From Carallia brachiata (Eukaryota > Streptophyta > Magnoliopsida > Malpighiales > Rhizophoraceae): a stretch of 64,000 nt of DNA. The stretch is from positions 11,776,647-11,840,646 of the forward strand of contig JADCRB010000016.1 in NCBI GenBank assembly GCA_021464245.1, read 5' to 3'. The translations under genes were made by a program, and so were the position numbers. Below the pieces are notes generated by a model, which did not search any database, was not told the origin of the DNA, and saw only the letters and a program-made list of their open reading frames with translations. Shown here piece after piece: positions 45,253-57,131 of this stretch (position 1 is its first letter; each line of letters begins with the position of its first letter).

Positions 45253-46977
45253 ACTTTGTTTAGTCTAAAACTGCTTAGTATCCAGCCCAATAGGCTGACT
45301 AAGTTAGACTGACCCGGGCAGGATCTCGAAAAACAGCAAAAATCTCCTAGTAAGTATTTAACACGACTGTATTCTCAGGGACTGTATTCAGTGTACTTCT
45401 TCACTACTGTTATAGAAAAACAGAAAAACAAGAAATCAGTTGGGCCTCTATGCTCCTTCCTATGACTTTAACATGATCGTCACTAACTTCTGGGCCGTTT
45501 ATGCAGGCTTCTCAGCCAAACCAACTCCTTAGCCTATTAAAACGTCTAAAGTTTTAGACCCAACAAGCCATTGATATAAGCGAAAGGAGAACAATCAGAG
45601 CCCAATTTGAAAACAACCACATCAAGATGAGAAGCCCAATCTAGCCCATCACAAGATAAAAGTAGGCAATTCGCTTTATTTACTTTCCTCTTGCACGTTT
45701 CTTTTTTGTTTTTTTTGGTTCAAAATTGCACGTTCTTAAACATAATTAATATGGGCAATTCATTAGTAATAAAATCCTGGGACCATTATGCTACATGTCC
45801 CCATATAATTAGCCGGGTCCCAATCATCGAATGAATGACTCACAGTCCTCGACCTACGCTTGTGACGTCGACCCACAGTTGTGAAAAAGTACAGCCACGT
45901 TGATTTATCCTCTAATAATGACAATCTTATCCAATACATTTTTTTTTTTTGACAGAGAATCTTATCCTAATTTTTGGTTGAAAAAAAATTGGCAAGTAGA
46001 TAATATATTCAAAATTTATTTTAAATAACATAAATATGATTTTTTTTTAATCCATTTGAATTGTGAATAAAATATAACTTGTAAAATCTATAATGATATT
46101 AACAAGAGGTCATTAATTCTTTTAAAATCTCTTACCATATAATAACTCTTTTTAGATTTTCCTTCACGACTTTTTTGCACACGGGGCAGCTTTCTATGCT
46201 TCTTGCCAATTACTTGTGTGCTAATGTAGTTTAACTCGTACCGAATACTCTCGAATTTGACTCCCACTAAGAACTAATTAACTTAAAAAATTGTTTTCCA
46301 AGTCAAAAAAGACAAAAAGAGCTAATTAACTTGAAAAAAAAGAAAAGGTTTTTACGCATCTTTGGTCCAGCTTTTTCCTCCTCCTTGGAAAACCTTTTGG
46401 CTTACACTTTAAAGCAGTTTTTGGTGTCTACGAACAGATGTGTTTGTCATTTTTCTTTAATTATGTGTGCACTTCAAAAAAATGCTTGAACATAAACTAG
46501 ATATCATATACACTAAAAATAATATGGCAGCATCATATTGATAAGATCAACTCAATAAGACAACTCTCAACGCATGTTGTCTCAGCGACATGGACAAGAA
46601 AAAGAAGTAGAAGGTGTTTATATACTATCACACAGAAAACTTATACCGCGGGCTAGGACCCAGAGAAAAAAATAAATCCATAAGCCTGCAACTCCATAAG
46701 GACACACATATAGTATATCTCAGCCTGTACTCCTTTGCTTTCCTACTACACGGTTATTAGTTACATGGTAACTAAAGCCTAGACTTCAACAACTGCACAA
46801 AAGGTCAGCAGAAACTGACCGGAAGGATCATCTCCCAGAAGTGACCAAAGTTTTCTTCTCCGAGTCTTTTTGGGAGACTTCGAGGTAGCTAAAGGAAGAG
46901 GAACAGGTGAGCTTAACCGTGAATGAGATTGAGCTGGGTTTCGTGTTTACGTGAAGCCTGGAGTTTAGTTGGCAGCC
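45253..46977. other. intergenic DNA, no gene recognised
   Basis: Nothing coding is seen. A stretch at about 45311-45382 (GGATCTCGAAAAACAGCAAAAATCTCC) has a decayed relative at about 49395-49475, so it is probably an old dispersed repeat. Confidence 0.5.
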
Positions 46978-47400
46978 AACTATGAAACACATACACGGAT
47001 ACGGTGACACGGACACGAACGATGTAGAGACGACACGACACGACACGACGACGATACATTAATTTTAAAAGTATTATGATATGAACATGGTCGGATATGA
47101 CTATATATAAACGTATGAGATTTGTAATCAATTTAATTGTTTTTGTTAAAGTTAAAAATGAATTGAAGTTCGGATGTTTCAGAAGTAATTGATAAATGAT
47201 AATAGTAAATTATAATTATTAAGGATTTTTTTATTTATTAAAAATAATTATAAAAATATTCAGGTATATCCGACACTTGTACTTATGTGTCGACACGTGT
47301 GTTTGAATTTTTTTTTAAAAAATTTTTTGATGGATACTTTTATCTGTATTAGACATGTCCACCACTTATCGTCGTGTGTCCGTGTCAGACACGTATTCAA
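46978..47400. repeat. GACACG-rich dispersed repeat element
   Basis: The left end has CACGGATACGG, GACACGGACACG and a run of CGACA/CACGA units (about 47025-47050); the right end has CCGACACTTG, GTGTCGACACGTG and GTGTCCGTGTCAGACACG. The middle is AT-rich. Similar motifs form the left part of the 594-bp insertion at 8087-8680. The two ends are roughly inverted relative to each other. Confidence 0.55.
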
Positions 47401-47927
47401 CATACAGTACTCAATTTTCAACGGGTCCAGGCTTCCAGACAATGAAAAAAGTTCCTCAACCTCCAGCCCTTTTTGTTGGGCCAAGGCTGCACCTGTCTAG
47501 CATGTGCTTGGCCAGTGCCTCTTTGAATCTTGATCTGGAGCAAAATTATGGAAATAAAATCATCATTGTATTTATACACAAGAGCACTTATAGAAAGGAT
47601 GAGGCAGATTCGAAGCTAAATACCGGCAGCAACCAGGTTTTGCTACAATTTGGATTCTAAGCAAATAAATGTATGTAAAATCCCCAAAGGGGGATTAGTC
47701 TTGGATTTCCCAAAAAAAAAAAAAAAAAAATGATTCGAAATTAATCTGGACGAGTACTTTCAGTTTTTTTTTTTAAATTTCTTCATCAAACAAGAAATCG
47801 AAACAATTGGCCTGCTAATTGAAAAAGTTATACAAAAGATCTGAAGAAGAAACAACTAGGAATTTGCGGCTAATATATAACTATAGTCCTCATTTCAATT
47901 ATTACAATCCAGAACAAAGAAACTAAC

Positions 47928-48393
47928 CGTGGCATTAGTACAGCTAAAGCTGCATAATCGGCCTTCAGCCCCTCGATAAAATCGAAAAAATGGCAGGACA
48001 TGAACATTGAGGCTTAACACATGGATTTACGCTCCTTGTAGTTCACTTGAAGAAACTGCACATCTGGTGTTCATTTCTGCCAGTTGACATATCTGCCAAA
48101 ACAAAACATCCCATCCACAATTGGTCAAACAAAATTATATCCGTCTAGAATTTCCAAATAAGGAATAATAATCTATGTCATTCCACTGTTTGGGGGGCAA
48201 GAGTGAATGACCATACCTTGGGATGAAGAGCTCTGCAAGCACCACAACCAGGAGAGAAGAAATCAACCACAAGAAGCTTGTTTCCAGCATCCATGAGGGA
48301 GTCCACGAGGTCTCGCGCAGAGGTCACCTCCGTCATGTTGGATTGAAGCCCCTTATCCCTCCATTTTTGAGCAGTCCCAAGTCCAAGAGCAGC
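47928..48393 (-). pseudogene. truncated ACHT-type chloroplast thioredoxin pseudogene
   Basis: Two exons of an atypical Cys-His-rich thioredoxin remain. Exon 48217-48393 follows a TTTTCAG acceptor and encodes AALGLGTAQKW, SARDLVDSL and the active-site region VVDFFSPGCGACRALHPK (CGAC in place of the usual CGGC-like site), ending at AAG|GTATGG. Exon 47928-48092 starts ICQLAEMN but has one extra A (AACACCAGATG, about 48070), which leads to an early stop. A base is also missing in TGTGTTAAGCCTC (about 48025), after which [11 protein letters not shown] and [10 protein letters not shown] can be read. No transit-peptide exons and no final exon were found. Retained intron excludes a processed copy. 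Confidence 0.8.
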
Positions 48394-50608
48394 CTGAAAA
48401 TTCCAAAAATGATAATCATTTGCCAATCTCAGTAATACCCATTAAAGAAGGAGATAAGGATTATATGTCTCGCACTAAAGAAATTTTTTTTTTTTTTTTT
48501 AGGTGATGGAAAAGGGCATCATCTCGGGTTGTTAGTTATGTGAATCGTTAAAATGTCAACGGATTATGAAACTAGCCAAGCCAACTATTGATGGAATTGA
48601 AAAATTGAAAATCAAAACCCAGAAATTGTTCTATTGAGGAATATTGTAGATTTAAAATCTTTCCCAAAAACAATTTCCAGAATTGCTACCAACTCAATTA
48701 AATATGGACTCGGTAACAATACTTCTGAACATTAAACCATAATCAGAAATAAAAAACGTAATTGTATTCGAATAATTTATTCTAGAGATTGGTTTCTACC
48801 AATTGTTTTTATTATATCACCAGTAATAACACTAGTAAAATTTTGAATTCCCCAATTATGGCAAAATGCATAACATTTCAGGATTTGAACTTTATAATAG
48901 ACTAAAAATATTTCACTCAGCATTAATTAAACATAAAAGCTACACCAACTCGAGCCATAATTGAAGGCGGAGAAAAAAAATAAAAATCCCTTTCTCGGTC
49001 TTCTTTGATTGCCTTAAAAATGAAAAGCAATGTTTTTACCATAACTCTGTACCAAATGATGTTGTTTGTGATCTCAAAACGACTTCCAAAGGGAAACCTT
49101 TAAGCGGGTGGGTCCAACATAGATGCCGTCGTTTTGTTGTTGTGTCTGATCACTACCACATGAAGGACAAGGCATCTGCCATAGTAACCCACAAAGAGCG
49201 ATAACCCCAGAAAAAAAAAAAAAAAAGGACAGGAAAACAAAATTGGTTACAAAAACCAGAGAAAGATTGCTTCTTTATTAGAAACTGGAGCGGGGTTTTT
49301 CTCAAAGTGGAAAATTTGAATTGCTTTAGGCTTTTCTGAGAGTTTTTTTTTTATTTTCTGAAAAATAATGGTTTGAGTGGACAATTGCTCTGATTGGGAT
49401 AAAACTCTAAAAAGTAACAAAAATCTCTTAATAAAAATTTAATAAAAATTTAATACGATTGTATTTTCAAAATTCAAATTCAAAATTTTTTAATTAATCA
49501 ACAATGTACCCTTTCCATCGTGCCAATGCCTGCTGGTTTTTGAGAGAGCGTTTTTTTTGGTTGAATATCTGAGAGAGCTTTTGTGGGCTGTAAAAGCGGT
49601 TGGGTGTCTGGATGGATTGTGGACCTCTGGATTCTTTCATGTGGACAGCGCTGACGGGTAGAGAATGTTTGAGAGACATGGGTCAAGGATTTCTGGTTTT
49701 GTGTTTTTGTATTTTTTTTCTTTTTGAAGTAAGCATTCTGCTTTGGACTTTACTTTCGGATAAATTAATCTAAAAATGTAATTAATAAAACTAAAACAAA
49801 AAAAAGCAATAAATTATAAAAAAAATTAGCTAAAATAAAAAATTAGTCTGTTAATGTAATTTGAAAAAAATTGAAAAAAAAATAAAAATAAAACCTAAAA
49901 TTAAATAATTGTTACTCAAATTTAAAATGTAAATTTATATAATATACGCTAAAATAAAAAAAATTCTTAAAAAATCAATCTAGTTTCATTATAACTTTTT
50001 TTTCTCTAAAAAAGTTTCTTAAAAAAATTAGCTCGGCTCCAATTGTATTTTGTAAAAAGTATCCGGACACTCTGAATGCTTCCTTCTGGTGCACAACTTT
50101 TGTGATTATTTTTTCTTTTACTACATTATATGATTATGCCAAAAAATTTTATATGAAAGATATATTATTAATTTAATGATATTTATTAATTTATTTATTT
50201 TTTAATTAAATTTAATATATGTTTATAATTCAACAACATATAATACCGCTTACCACGTATTTTTTTACCGCGTGCTCTTTTGCGCTGGCAAAAAAAAAAA
50301 AGGGCAAAAAAACCTGAGTTTTTTTTTTTTTTTAATCATTAAAACCTGGGGTTTTTAAACAGGCTGAGTTAGCCTTTTATGAATTTATGGGCCTGGGCTG
50401 CAAGCTAGGACACGTGGTGATCGCTGATTTTCAACTTTGTGATTGGATTTTTTTTTGGTACATTCAACTTTGTGATTGGATTGGACAGCAATATATATAC
50501 CTTTGTCAGACACTGAGCTTTCTGATAGGAAACGAGTTTTTTTTTTTTTAATAACCAGATGATATATATATATATTTTTTGACAATTAACTAGATAATAT
50601 TTTTGTAA
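48394..50608. other. AT-rich intergenic DNA
   Basis: No coding region seen. It contains homopolymer runs and the decayed repeat at about 49395-49475. Short minus-strand frames near 49500 have no recognisable similarity. Confidence 0.5.
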
Positions 50609-50616
50609 CCTAATGA

Positions 50617-51185
50617 TATAGTTATAAAGTTGTTTTTAACCCGGTCAGTCGAATCGGTGACTTGATGATTTGAGTATGAATATTAGATTAGACCGGCTTG
50701 TTCAAATAATGATTGGGTTGTTTAAATAGTAAAAAAAATTATATTTTTTTTACACTTTTCATTGTGTAAAACAAATAATATGTTTATAATACTAAACAGT
50801 GTTGTATAGTATTTTTTTTATTATTTTTATTCATTTTTTTCATTCACGATAATTTATTATTATTCATATACCAAGCAACAGGTTATAACTGATGTTCGAA
50901 AAAGAGTTTTTAAAGAATTTTTATTAAAATTTTATTTGACATAAATTACATTTTAATTTTTGAAAATACAGTTATTGCGTTAAATTGTATAAAAAATTTG
51001 TATATCTATTTGATGTATTGCTCTTCTTAAGATATAATTAGTGATATAATTTTTTACTATATAAAAATAAAATTATTATAATCATTGACCTGACTTGATC
51101 AATTAATGACTCACTAGTTGAACCGATAACTTATTGATCTAATCTTCTATCTGGCTTAATGTTCGAGTCAAGTTTTATAACTATA
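50617..51185. mobile_element. MITE with 12-bp terminal inverted repeats
   Basis: The ends TATAGTTATAAA (50617-50628) and TTTATAACTATA (51174-51185) are perfect inverted repeats. They are flanked by CCTAATGA (50609-50616) and CCTAATGG (51186-51193), an 8-bp target duplication with one mismatch. Near both ends are CCGGTCAGTCGAATCGG-like and GACCTGACTTG-like sequences in inverted relation. The 569-bp element has no coding capacity; the 8-bp duplication suggests a hAT-type non-autonomous element. Confidence 0.8.
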
Positions 51186-51193
51186 CCTAATGG

Positions 51194-52127
51194 TTAATAG
51201 TAAATAAGTTTGATTATGCAGATATAATTCATGAAACATGTAAAAAATATATAATTAATTTAATAATATTTAATAATTTATTTATTAAATATTTTTTAAA
51301 ATTCAACATAATTTTGACCATCAAATGGTTTGTCCGCCACCCTCTCGCCTATACGTTGTCATCTAGCTTTTTAATATACCTTTGGAAACCGTTTGGATAA
51401 TGTGGATAACATATTATTCAATCATGTGCCAAAGCATTAATGTGTAAAACGATGAAAAAACAAAGAGTAAAATATTAGATGAACAATATTGCAGTAATGA
51501 AACAATAGTCATTAAGTTCTCATCGAAAAAAAAAAGTCATTGAGTTAATAGTAAAATTTTAACCAAAAAAACTTAATAGTTGAGTTAATAGTTATTCATT
51601 TTTGTTGTGGAACCTTTGACATTCAACATGCAAAGTAGACTGAAGAGGAGAATTAGTATGCTTTTGAATGTGTCCGCCTGCTACTACATATAGTTGCTCC
51701 AATCTTAACTTTACCTACATTGAAATACATAATTTCTTTAATCTTAATTCCCTCCAATACTTCAAATTTTTTGGAATAATATTGAACTAATTCCCTCCAA
51801 TACTTCAAAAATTTTGGAATAATATTGACCACAAATCTAGGAAAATTATTGGACAACAGGGAATAGAAAATTGATTTATTTATGTTTTGTAGATAACATA
51901 TCGAATAACTATATAAACTTCTCTTTCACAAGTTTTGGGTTGGTTATGATATATGGTGAATGTCATGAAATAAATGAGGGCAAACAGGCAAATTTCATGA
52001 CCAAGCAATTGAAACATTGGCCATTAATTGAATTCATCCCACCACATTCAAAATCTAGAAACCCCTTTGCAATTGCATCCAATAAAAAGAAAAAATTAGA
52101 ACATAAATAGTTTTGATTTCTAAAGTG
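51194..52127. other. AT-rich intergenic DNA
   Basis: Nothing coding is recognised. A short internal duplication (CTAATTCCCTCCAATACTTC-type, with AAATTTTTTGGAATAATATTGA) lies at about 51740-51830. Confidence 0.5.
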
Positions 52128-52460
52128 AATTTGAGATAAAATTGGAATCTGTAACATTTATCAAAGCAAGAAAGCAGCGGCTTAGTCATTCATTCAGTCT
52201 TCCTTACATTCTATATTAATTTTTGGAATATTAACCTTATAACCGGCCTACGAGAGATTTTACAAAGAAAATGATTGTGTTGATAACGCAATGCTAGGTG
52301 GGGCAAATCATTACCATCACAGCAGCAATTGCTGTCTTGTAGTGTTACAATTTAGCTTTGATTATGATACCAATTTTGCAGCAGAAGATATATAAATGAC
52401 AATAATCATGAAAAAAATGAAATTGACAGCAACAGGTATACAATCACAATAAATGATGTG
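52128..52460 (+). repeat. mosaic copy of transporter-gene flanks
   Basis: 52128-52205 (GAATTTGAGATAAA, AGAAAGCAGC, CTTAGTCATTCATTC) matches about 55718-55825, and 52241-52459 (GAGATTTTACAAAGAAAA, TACCATCACAGCAGCA, CAATTTAGCTTTGATT, AGCAACAGGTATACAATC) matches the 3' region of the transporter gene at 59329-59535. Order and orientation are kept, but the transporter gene itself is absent between the two parts. Confidence 0.6.
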
Positions 52461-52579
52461 CGATAGATAATATGCCAAAAGAAAAAATTAGATGGGGGGA
52501 ACGAGAAAGAGAAGATAGAGACACAGGCAGAGAAATAGAGAAGTTGTGGATACATGGAACCCATATATTTTTTTTAATA

Positions 52580-52757
52580 TAAAAATATAGTATTTATTAA
52601 TTTTATTTTTTTAGGTGAATAAAATTAATTTATAATTTAATACCGTTTAAATATTATTTTTATTTTTTTATTTAAGTACACTTATTATTGTGTGTTATAA
52701 ATAATTAAATTACATTCACTTAAAAAAGAATCAAAATAAAAATCTCTAAAAAAAAGA
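52580..52757 (-). repeat. AT-rich dispersed element, copy 3 (inverted)
   Basis: It shares TTTTATTTTTTTATTTAAGTA and AAGAATCAAAATAAAAATCT with the copy at 9313-9490, and the reverse complement of both with the copy at 55992-56197. Confidence 0.5.
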
Positions 52758-53227
52758 TATGAGGTGCATTTCATTAATTACAAAGTGCAAATAATTAAGA
52801 TAAACTTTATGTATAATTATGAAAAATTTTGATTACCTATACCCTCATCGGCGAGCGGCCTTCTACTTTTATTGATGCCAAATATTCAAAAAGACAACCA
52901 CTTGGCAATTTGTTTCATGGTGGCATGACAATGTGTGCCAAAATTGAGAAATTATCTTACAATTGAAAGAAAATAATTGTAGACTTTGTAGTGAAACTCA
53001 TTCTTAACTATGTCCTAGACATATGAGTACAAATTTTTTAACTATTGACATGTTGCTGTATCTATATACTGTCCATGAAGAAAGAAAAAAACAAAAGTGG
53101 GAAAGTTGCAATGGCAAGAAGGAAATATTACAGCATTAACCCAAGCCAACGTGAATATACAGTTACCAAATGTAACAAAAGAGTGGAAAAAAATGCAAGG
53201 GCCAGCTCTAGTTGTCCCTTAAATTAG

Positions 53228-55372
53228 TTAGATCATCAATGTGGTTAGTGCCAACACAATTAATCCAGAGACGATGCTAGCTCCAAATGGCAACTTGAGC
53301 CTCTCGCCAGCAGCGGTCTCAATCTGCACGGGGAAGAGGCAACTTCCAGTCGAGGCATTCTGCTTGACAATAGTGGCGCAGCCATTGAAATTGCAGGCCT
53401 CCACATCTTGATCATTCATTTGGAAGTACATATTAAAAGCATATGATACATTGCCTTTGTAATCCAATTTGTTGCACGATGATCCATACACCAAGCTTGT
53501 GCAATCGGAGCGGGAGCACGCGTAGTCCACCTCTGCCCCTACTTGCGGAGAGTTCTGGACGTCAGGTTTCAGCACACACCACTGTGATTCCAGGTATACG
53601 ACCTCCTTGGCTCCAATTAGCATCTTGTTATTACCTTTAACAAATACACAGGAAAGAAGCAGGATTGAGACAATCAGATTAGATTGCGTAGTGGTTCTTT
53701 GCTTCGCTAAGTCATCCACAATAATCTCCAGTTCCCTCCCCCTCACCTTTGTTGAGGCTAATTTAAATTTGTTACAGGTTAGAATTTAATATTTAGTAAA
53801 TTTAGATTTATTTGTTATAATTGCAGTATTTGAGTAAATATTAAAGTTATTAGTGTCTACAATAAATATAAATAAATATAAAGACATGAGGTTCATAATA
53901 TTACATAAATCTCTTTTAATATTTTGTAACGTTTTTTAATTTAATAAAATATTAGTCAAAATTCAACAGTCTTCTTTCCAATAATAAGCTGTCATTTCTA
54001 CTCCAATCAAAGTCATCCCTAATAATAAAGTTAAGACTTCCTACTGATATGCATAAAACGCAACAAATGCGCATGTTAAGAGAGTGTGGATCTGGCATCA
54101 CCTTTTCCAGAGAAATCCATTGGGAATTTGGGTTGTCCATCGTAACGGAAAATCCCCCAATGCCTCTCAAAGTTTCCCGGATCAATGCTCTTCTGATCCT
54201 CGTCGATTAGGCCGAAAAGGTACACGTCCAATTTGCCTGGCCGGAGGGGAGTTCCCTTATTGGCAGCCAGCTTCTTGAGGAGACCATCGTAGAATTTCTT
54301 AGATAGCTTCGAATTAGCGTTGATGTCACCCTCTGTAGGCCAACCAACTTCTCCAACAATGATCTTAATATCAGCAACACCGGCCTTTTTCAACGTCCAG
54401 ACAAGAGTATCATAATTTGCATCGAACACATTAGTATAGGTGACGTCCTTGTCCTGAACTACCTTATTGCCGAGGCCGTCAAAGAAGGCAAACTCGAACG
54501 GAAAATCGCTATTTTGGTAAAGACTAATGAATGGGTAGATGTTGACGATAAAGGGAGCATTGTTCTCGTGGAGGAACTTCACAATTTGGGTCATGAGGTC
54601 TTTTATATCTTTCCTGAAGCTGCCATCCGATGGTTTGTTTGACGGCGACTCGTAAACGTCGGCGTTGAGGGGAACGGTGGCTTTGATCTTGTCCCCGACA
54701 CCGGCGTCATTGAGAGCCTTTTGAATGTTCTGCAATGCCGGAAATGTGGATTTAATAAATGAACCATTGTAACTTGACAGGAAAGGCTCATTTCCAACAG
54801 CCACATACCTACGTCAACAAAAAGCACATCCAATATAAGGTAAGTAAAACAATATGCATTGCAACATCCTCTCTCTTACAAATTACGTTACAGATAATTC
54901 ATTTTATTCAATCATAATCGTTAATTATTATCTATGAAAAAAATATGAAAACGATATGATTCATATTCACATTCGTGTCTATCTTTTGTGATTCGTAAAA
55001 TTTAACACGGTACCTGATATCGACACCCCCATTGCGAAGATGTTTGGTGACATTTTTTTTGACCCAATCTTTAGCATTACCGTAATCTTTGGCTAAACGG
55101 TCGAGTTGGTTATTGGGGATGCCAACAATGACCTCCATGCCTGAACCAGCCAAAGAGCTTACAGTAGATGAATCCGAGTCGAAAAGCTTGACTCTGGAGA
55201 TGCCATTGTCCTTGAGCATATTAACCACGATCTTAGGCGTCAATGGGTGGGATGACTGGGTACCCCAGTTCACGCCTAGGCCTGGTATGACAGCTGAAAG
55301 GACTTGCACAACATTGGCCGACACCAAGATCATGCAAAAGGCCCCCGCGAGCAACCAGCTTGCCCGGGCCAT
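53228..55372 (-). CDS. GPI-anchored glucan endo-1,3-beta-glucosidase (GH17 with X8 domain)
   Basis: Hydrolyses beta-1,3-glucan (callose) at the cell surface or plasmodesmata. Exons on the minus strand are 55014-55372, 54102-54808 and 53228-53634; all junctions are GT-AG and the phases give one 490-residue protein. It has a signal peptide (about 1-27), then the GH17 barrel starting [14 protein letters not shown]. The acid/base Glu is E127 in VGNEPF and the nucleophile Glu is E273 in [10 protein letters not shown]. After the join SGKG|NNKM an X8/CBM43 domain begins at QWCVLKPD and keeps its cysteines ([22 protein letters not shown]). The hydrophobic tail [16 protein letters not shown] preceded by small residues fits a GPI-anchor signal. 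No damage is seen. It faces the transporter gene head to head, about 1.76 kb apart. Confidence 0.95.
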
Positions 55373-55829
55373 GGTTCCGGTTCAGCGCGGATGGAGATAG
55401 ATAGATGACTCTTAAATTGATTGAAGCAAAATGGGGTTGAGAGAATGGAAAAATTGAGGGTGAATTACAACTAGAAGGAGATATTGGATGGATGGTTATG
55501 CAACAGTTTAGACGAAGAGATGGGCATTTTGCACAGGCTTTTCTTGGCTATTTTTTCGCTCTTGTATGAAATTTCCATCTTTTTTTTTTACTGACTGCCA
55601 AATGACAAGTCCAAAAATAGCTGAGCAACCGTTTTTGCTTTCTTGGGCATTCAAAAGTGGAGAAATTCCATTATTACCCAAATCAAACAAAATAACAAAT
55701 TGTGAAATGAATATTATGAATTTGAGATAAATTTGAATTTGTAACCATTGTCAAAAAAAAAAAAAAGAAGAAGAAAAAGAAAAAGAAAGCAGCCAGTGCT
55801 TAGTTATTCATTCATTCTTTCTTTCTTTC

Positions 55830-55905
55830 TTTAAGCCATTTTCTTCTTGGATACGTTCAATTTCTTTGGTTTGATTGCAGGGTGTCCTCCAGGCCACTTG
55901 TAGTC
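55830..55905 (-). pseudogene. possible last-exon scrap of an unidentified gene
   Basis: After an acceptor-like AAATGCAG the minus strand reads GDYKWPGGHPAIKPKKL and ends KKKMA then TAA. The following sequence (about 55720-55828) is also present at 52128-52205 and would be its 3' UTR. I do not recognise the protein and see no other exons, so this is a weak call. Confidence 0.25.
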
Positions 55906-55991
55906 GCCTGCATTTAGGGGCCTTCATGGCAAGTTCTCTCTCATTCACTAATTTCAAGTAGGCAATAACGATTTTGCTAACTATTAAATTT

Positions 55992-56197
55992 TTTTGGGTT
56001 AATTAAGAAATTATATTTATAAAAATTTTTATTTTGACTCTTTTTTAAAGTGAGTATAATTTACTCATAATCTTACACTACATAATAAGTGGAGTCTACT
56101 TAAATAAAAAAATTAAAAATAATATTTAAATAGTATTAGATTATAGATTAATTTTACTCGTTAAAAAAATAATAAAATTAGTAAGCACCTATATTTA
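55992..56197 (+). repeat. AT-rich dispersed element, copy 4
   Basis: It contains CTCATAATCTTACACTACATAATAAGTGG and ends TTAGTAAGCACCTATATTTA, matching the copy at 8941-9118 and, inverted, those at 9313-9490 and 52580-52757. Confidence 0.5.
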
Positions 56198-56690
56198 TAC
56201 TTAAAAGTTTAAATTTACAAGTGAATGTTGAAATTAAACCTGCATATGTTGAAATCAATAATTGGATGTTTACACACCCAAAAAAAAGTCAATGACTGAA
56301 ATTCAACCAATAAGACTAAAAATGTGGACAAGAATTTGAAAGCAAAGCTACCCATTTGCGCATAACAAAAATTTTCCATTCCAGACCAGTTTGGCATGTA
56401 TGGCTAATTCAAATTCACCATAAAAGTGCAACTGTAAAGTTATACGAACAAGGTTACTTTGATACGTTTAATATACAGTTTTATGCATTGCACAATCAAA
56501 ATCATTAGTTACTTATTTTACATCTTTTAATACATGATAGTATCATACAGAGCTGGCCTCCAAAACTTTTTCTTTTTTTCGATTTGTAATAAAAATGATA
56601 ATTCATCATTGAAAAATGAGGCAGGTGAAGCAAGACACTAAAATTCAAATCTCATATTTTCAATAGAAACACACACCTTCTTCCAAAATT

Positions 56691-56819
56691 TTTTTTTTTT
56701 TTTTACAAAGAATCCTATTAGGCATATAAAAAAATAGAGAAATGAGATTAGTGAGAGTTAAACCTCTCACCTTATAATTAAAGGGTACTCTCCTTAACCA
56801 CTAAAAGTAAATACTCAAC
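56691..56819 (-). mobile_element. tRNA-derived SINE (family B), minus orientation
   Basis: On the minus strand it starts GTTGAGTATTTACTTTTAGTGGTTAAGG (first part A-box-like), has GAGGTTTAACTCTC as a degenerate B box, and ends GATTCTTTGTAAA plus poly(A), seen as T's at 56691-56704. TTCCAAAATTTTT before and TTCTAAAATTTTT after are a probable target duplication with one mismatch. Same family as 1644-1775 and 22679-22815. Confidence 0.7.
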
Positions 56820-57131
56820 TTCTAAAATTTTTTAAATTTACCGTCAAACTAAAATGACATAACAGGTTTTAGGCCCTTCCACCATAACCATATTTCAATC
56901 ACAAGGCCCTGGCCCATGAACCACAGCGCTCTCTCTTTCACACCCGCGGACACACACTCATCACAGTCAACTTCGTATCTAAGTTTTTTACCTTAAAAAA
57001 AAAAAAACCTGCATCTAATTTGTTTTTCTGACCATAAACGACGCAGTGCTCCAAAGATTCTTATTGCGCTATTCCAACCCAGGAAAGTAGGAAGTAGATT
57101 CCCATTCCAAAAAGATTCCAAAGTGCCAGAC

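Larger units (their letters stand above)
55373..57131. other. divergent intergenic region between glucanase and transporter
   Basis: It should contain the promoters of both genes. It also holds an AT-rich element (55992-56197), a SINE (56691-56819), and a short coding-like scrap at 55830-55905. Confidence 0.5.

Noticed and set aside
46828..47131. minus-strand frames over the GACACG repeat
   Set aside because: They are Val/Ser/Arg-rich products of a simple-sequence tract within a dispersed repeat.
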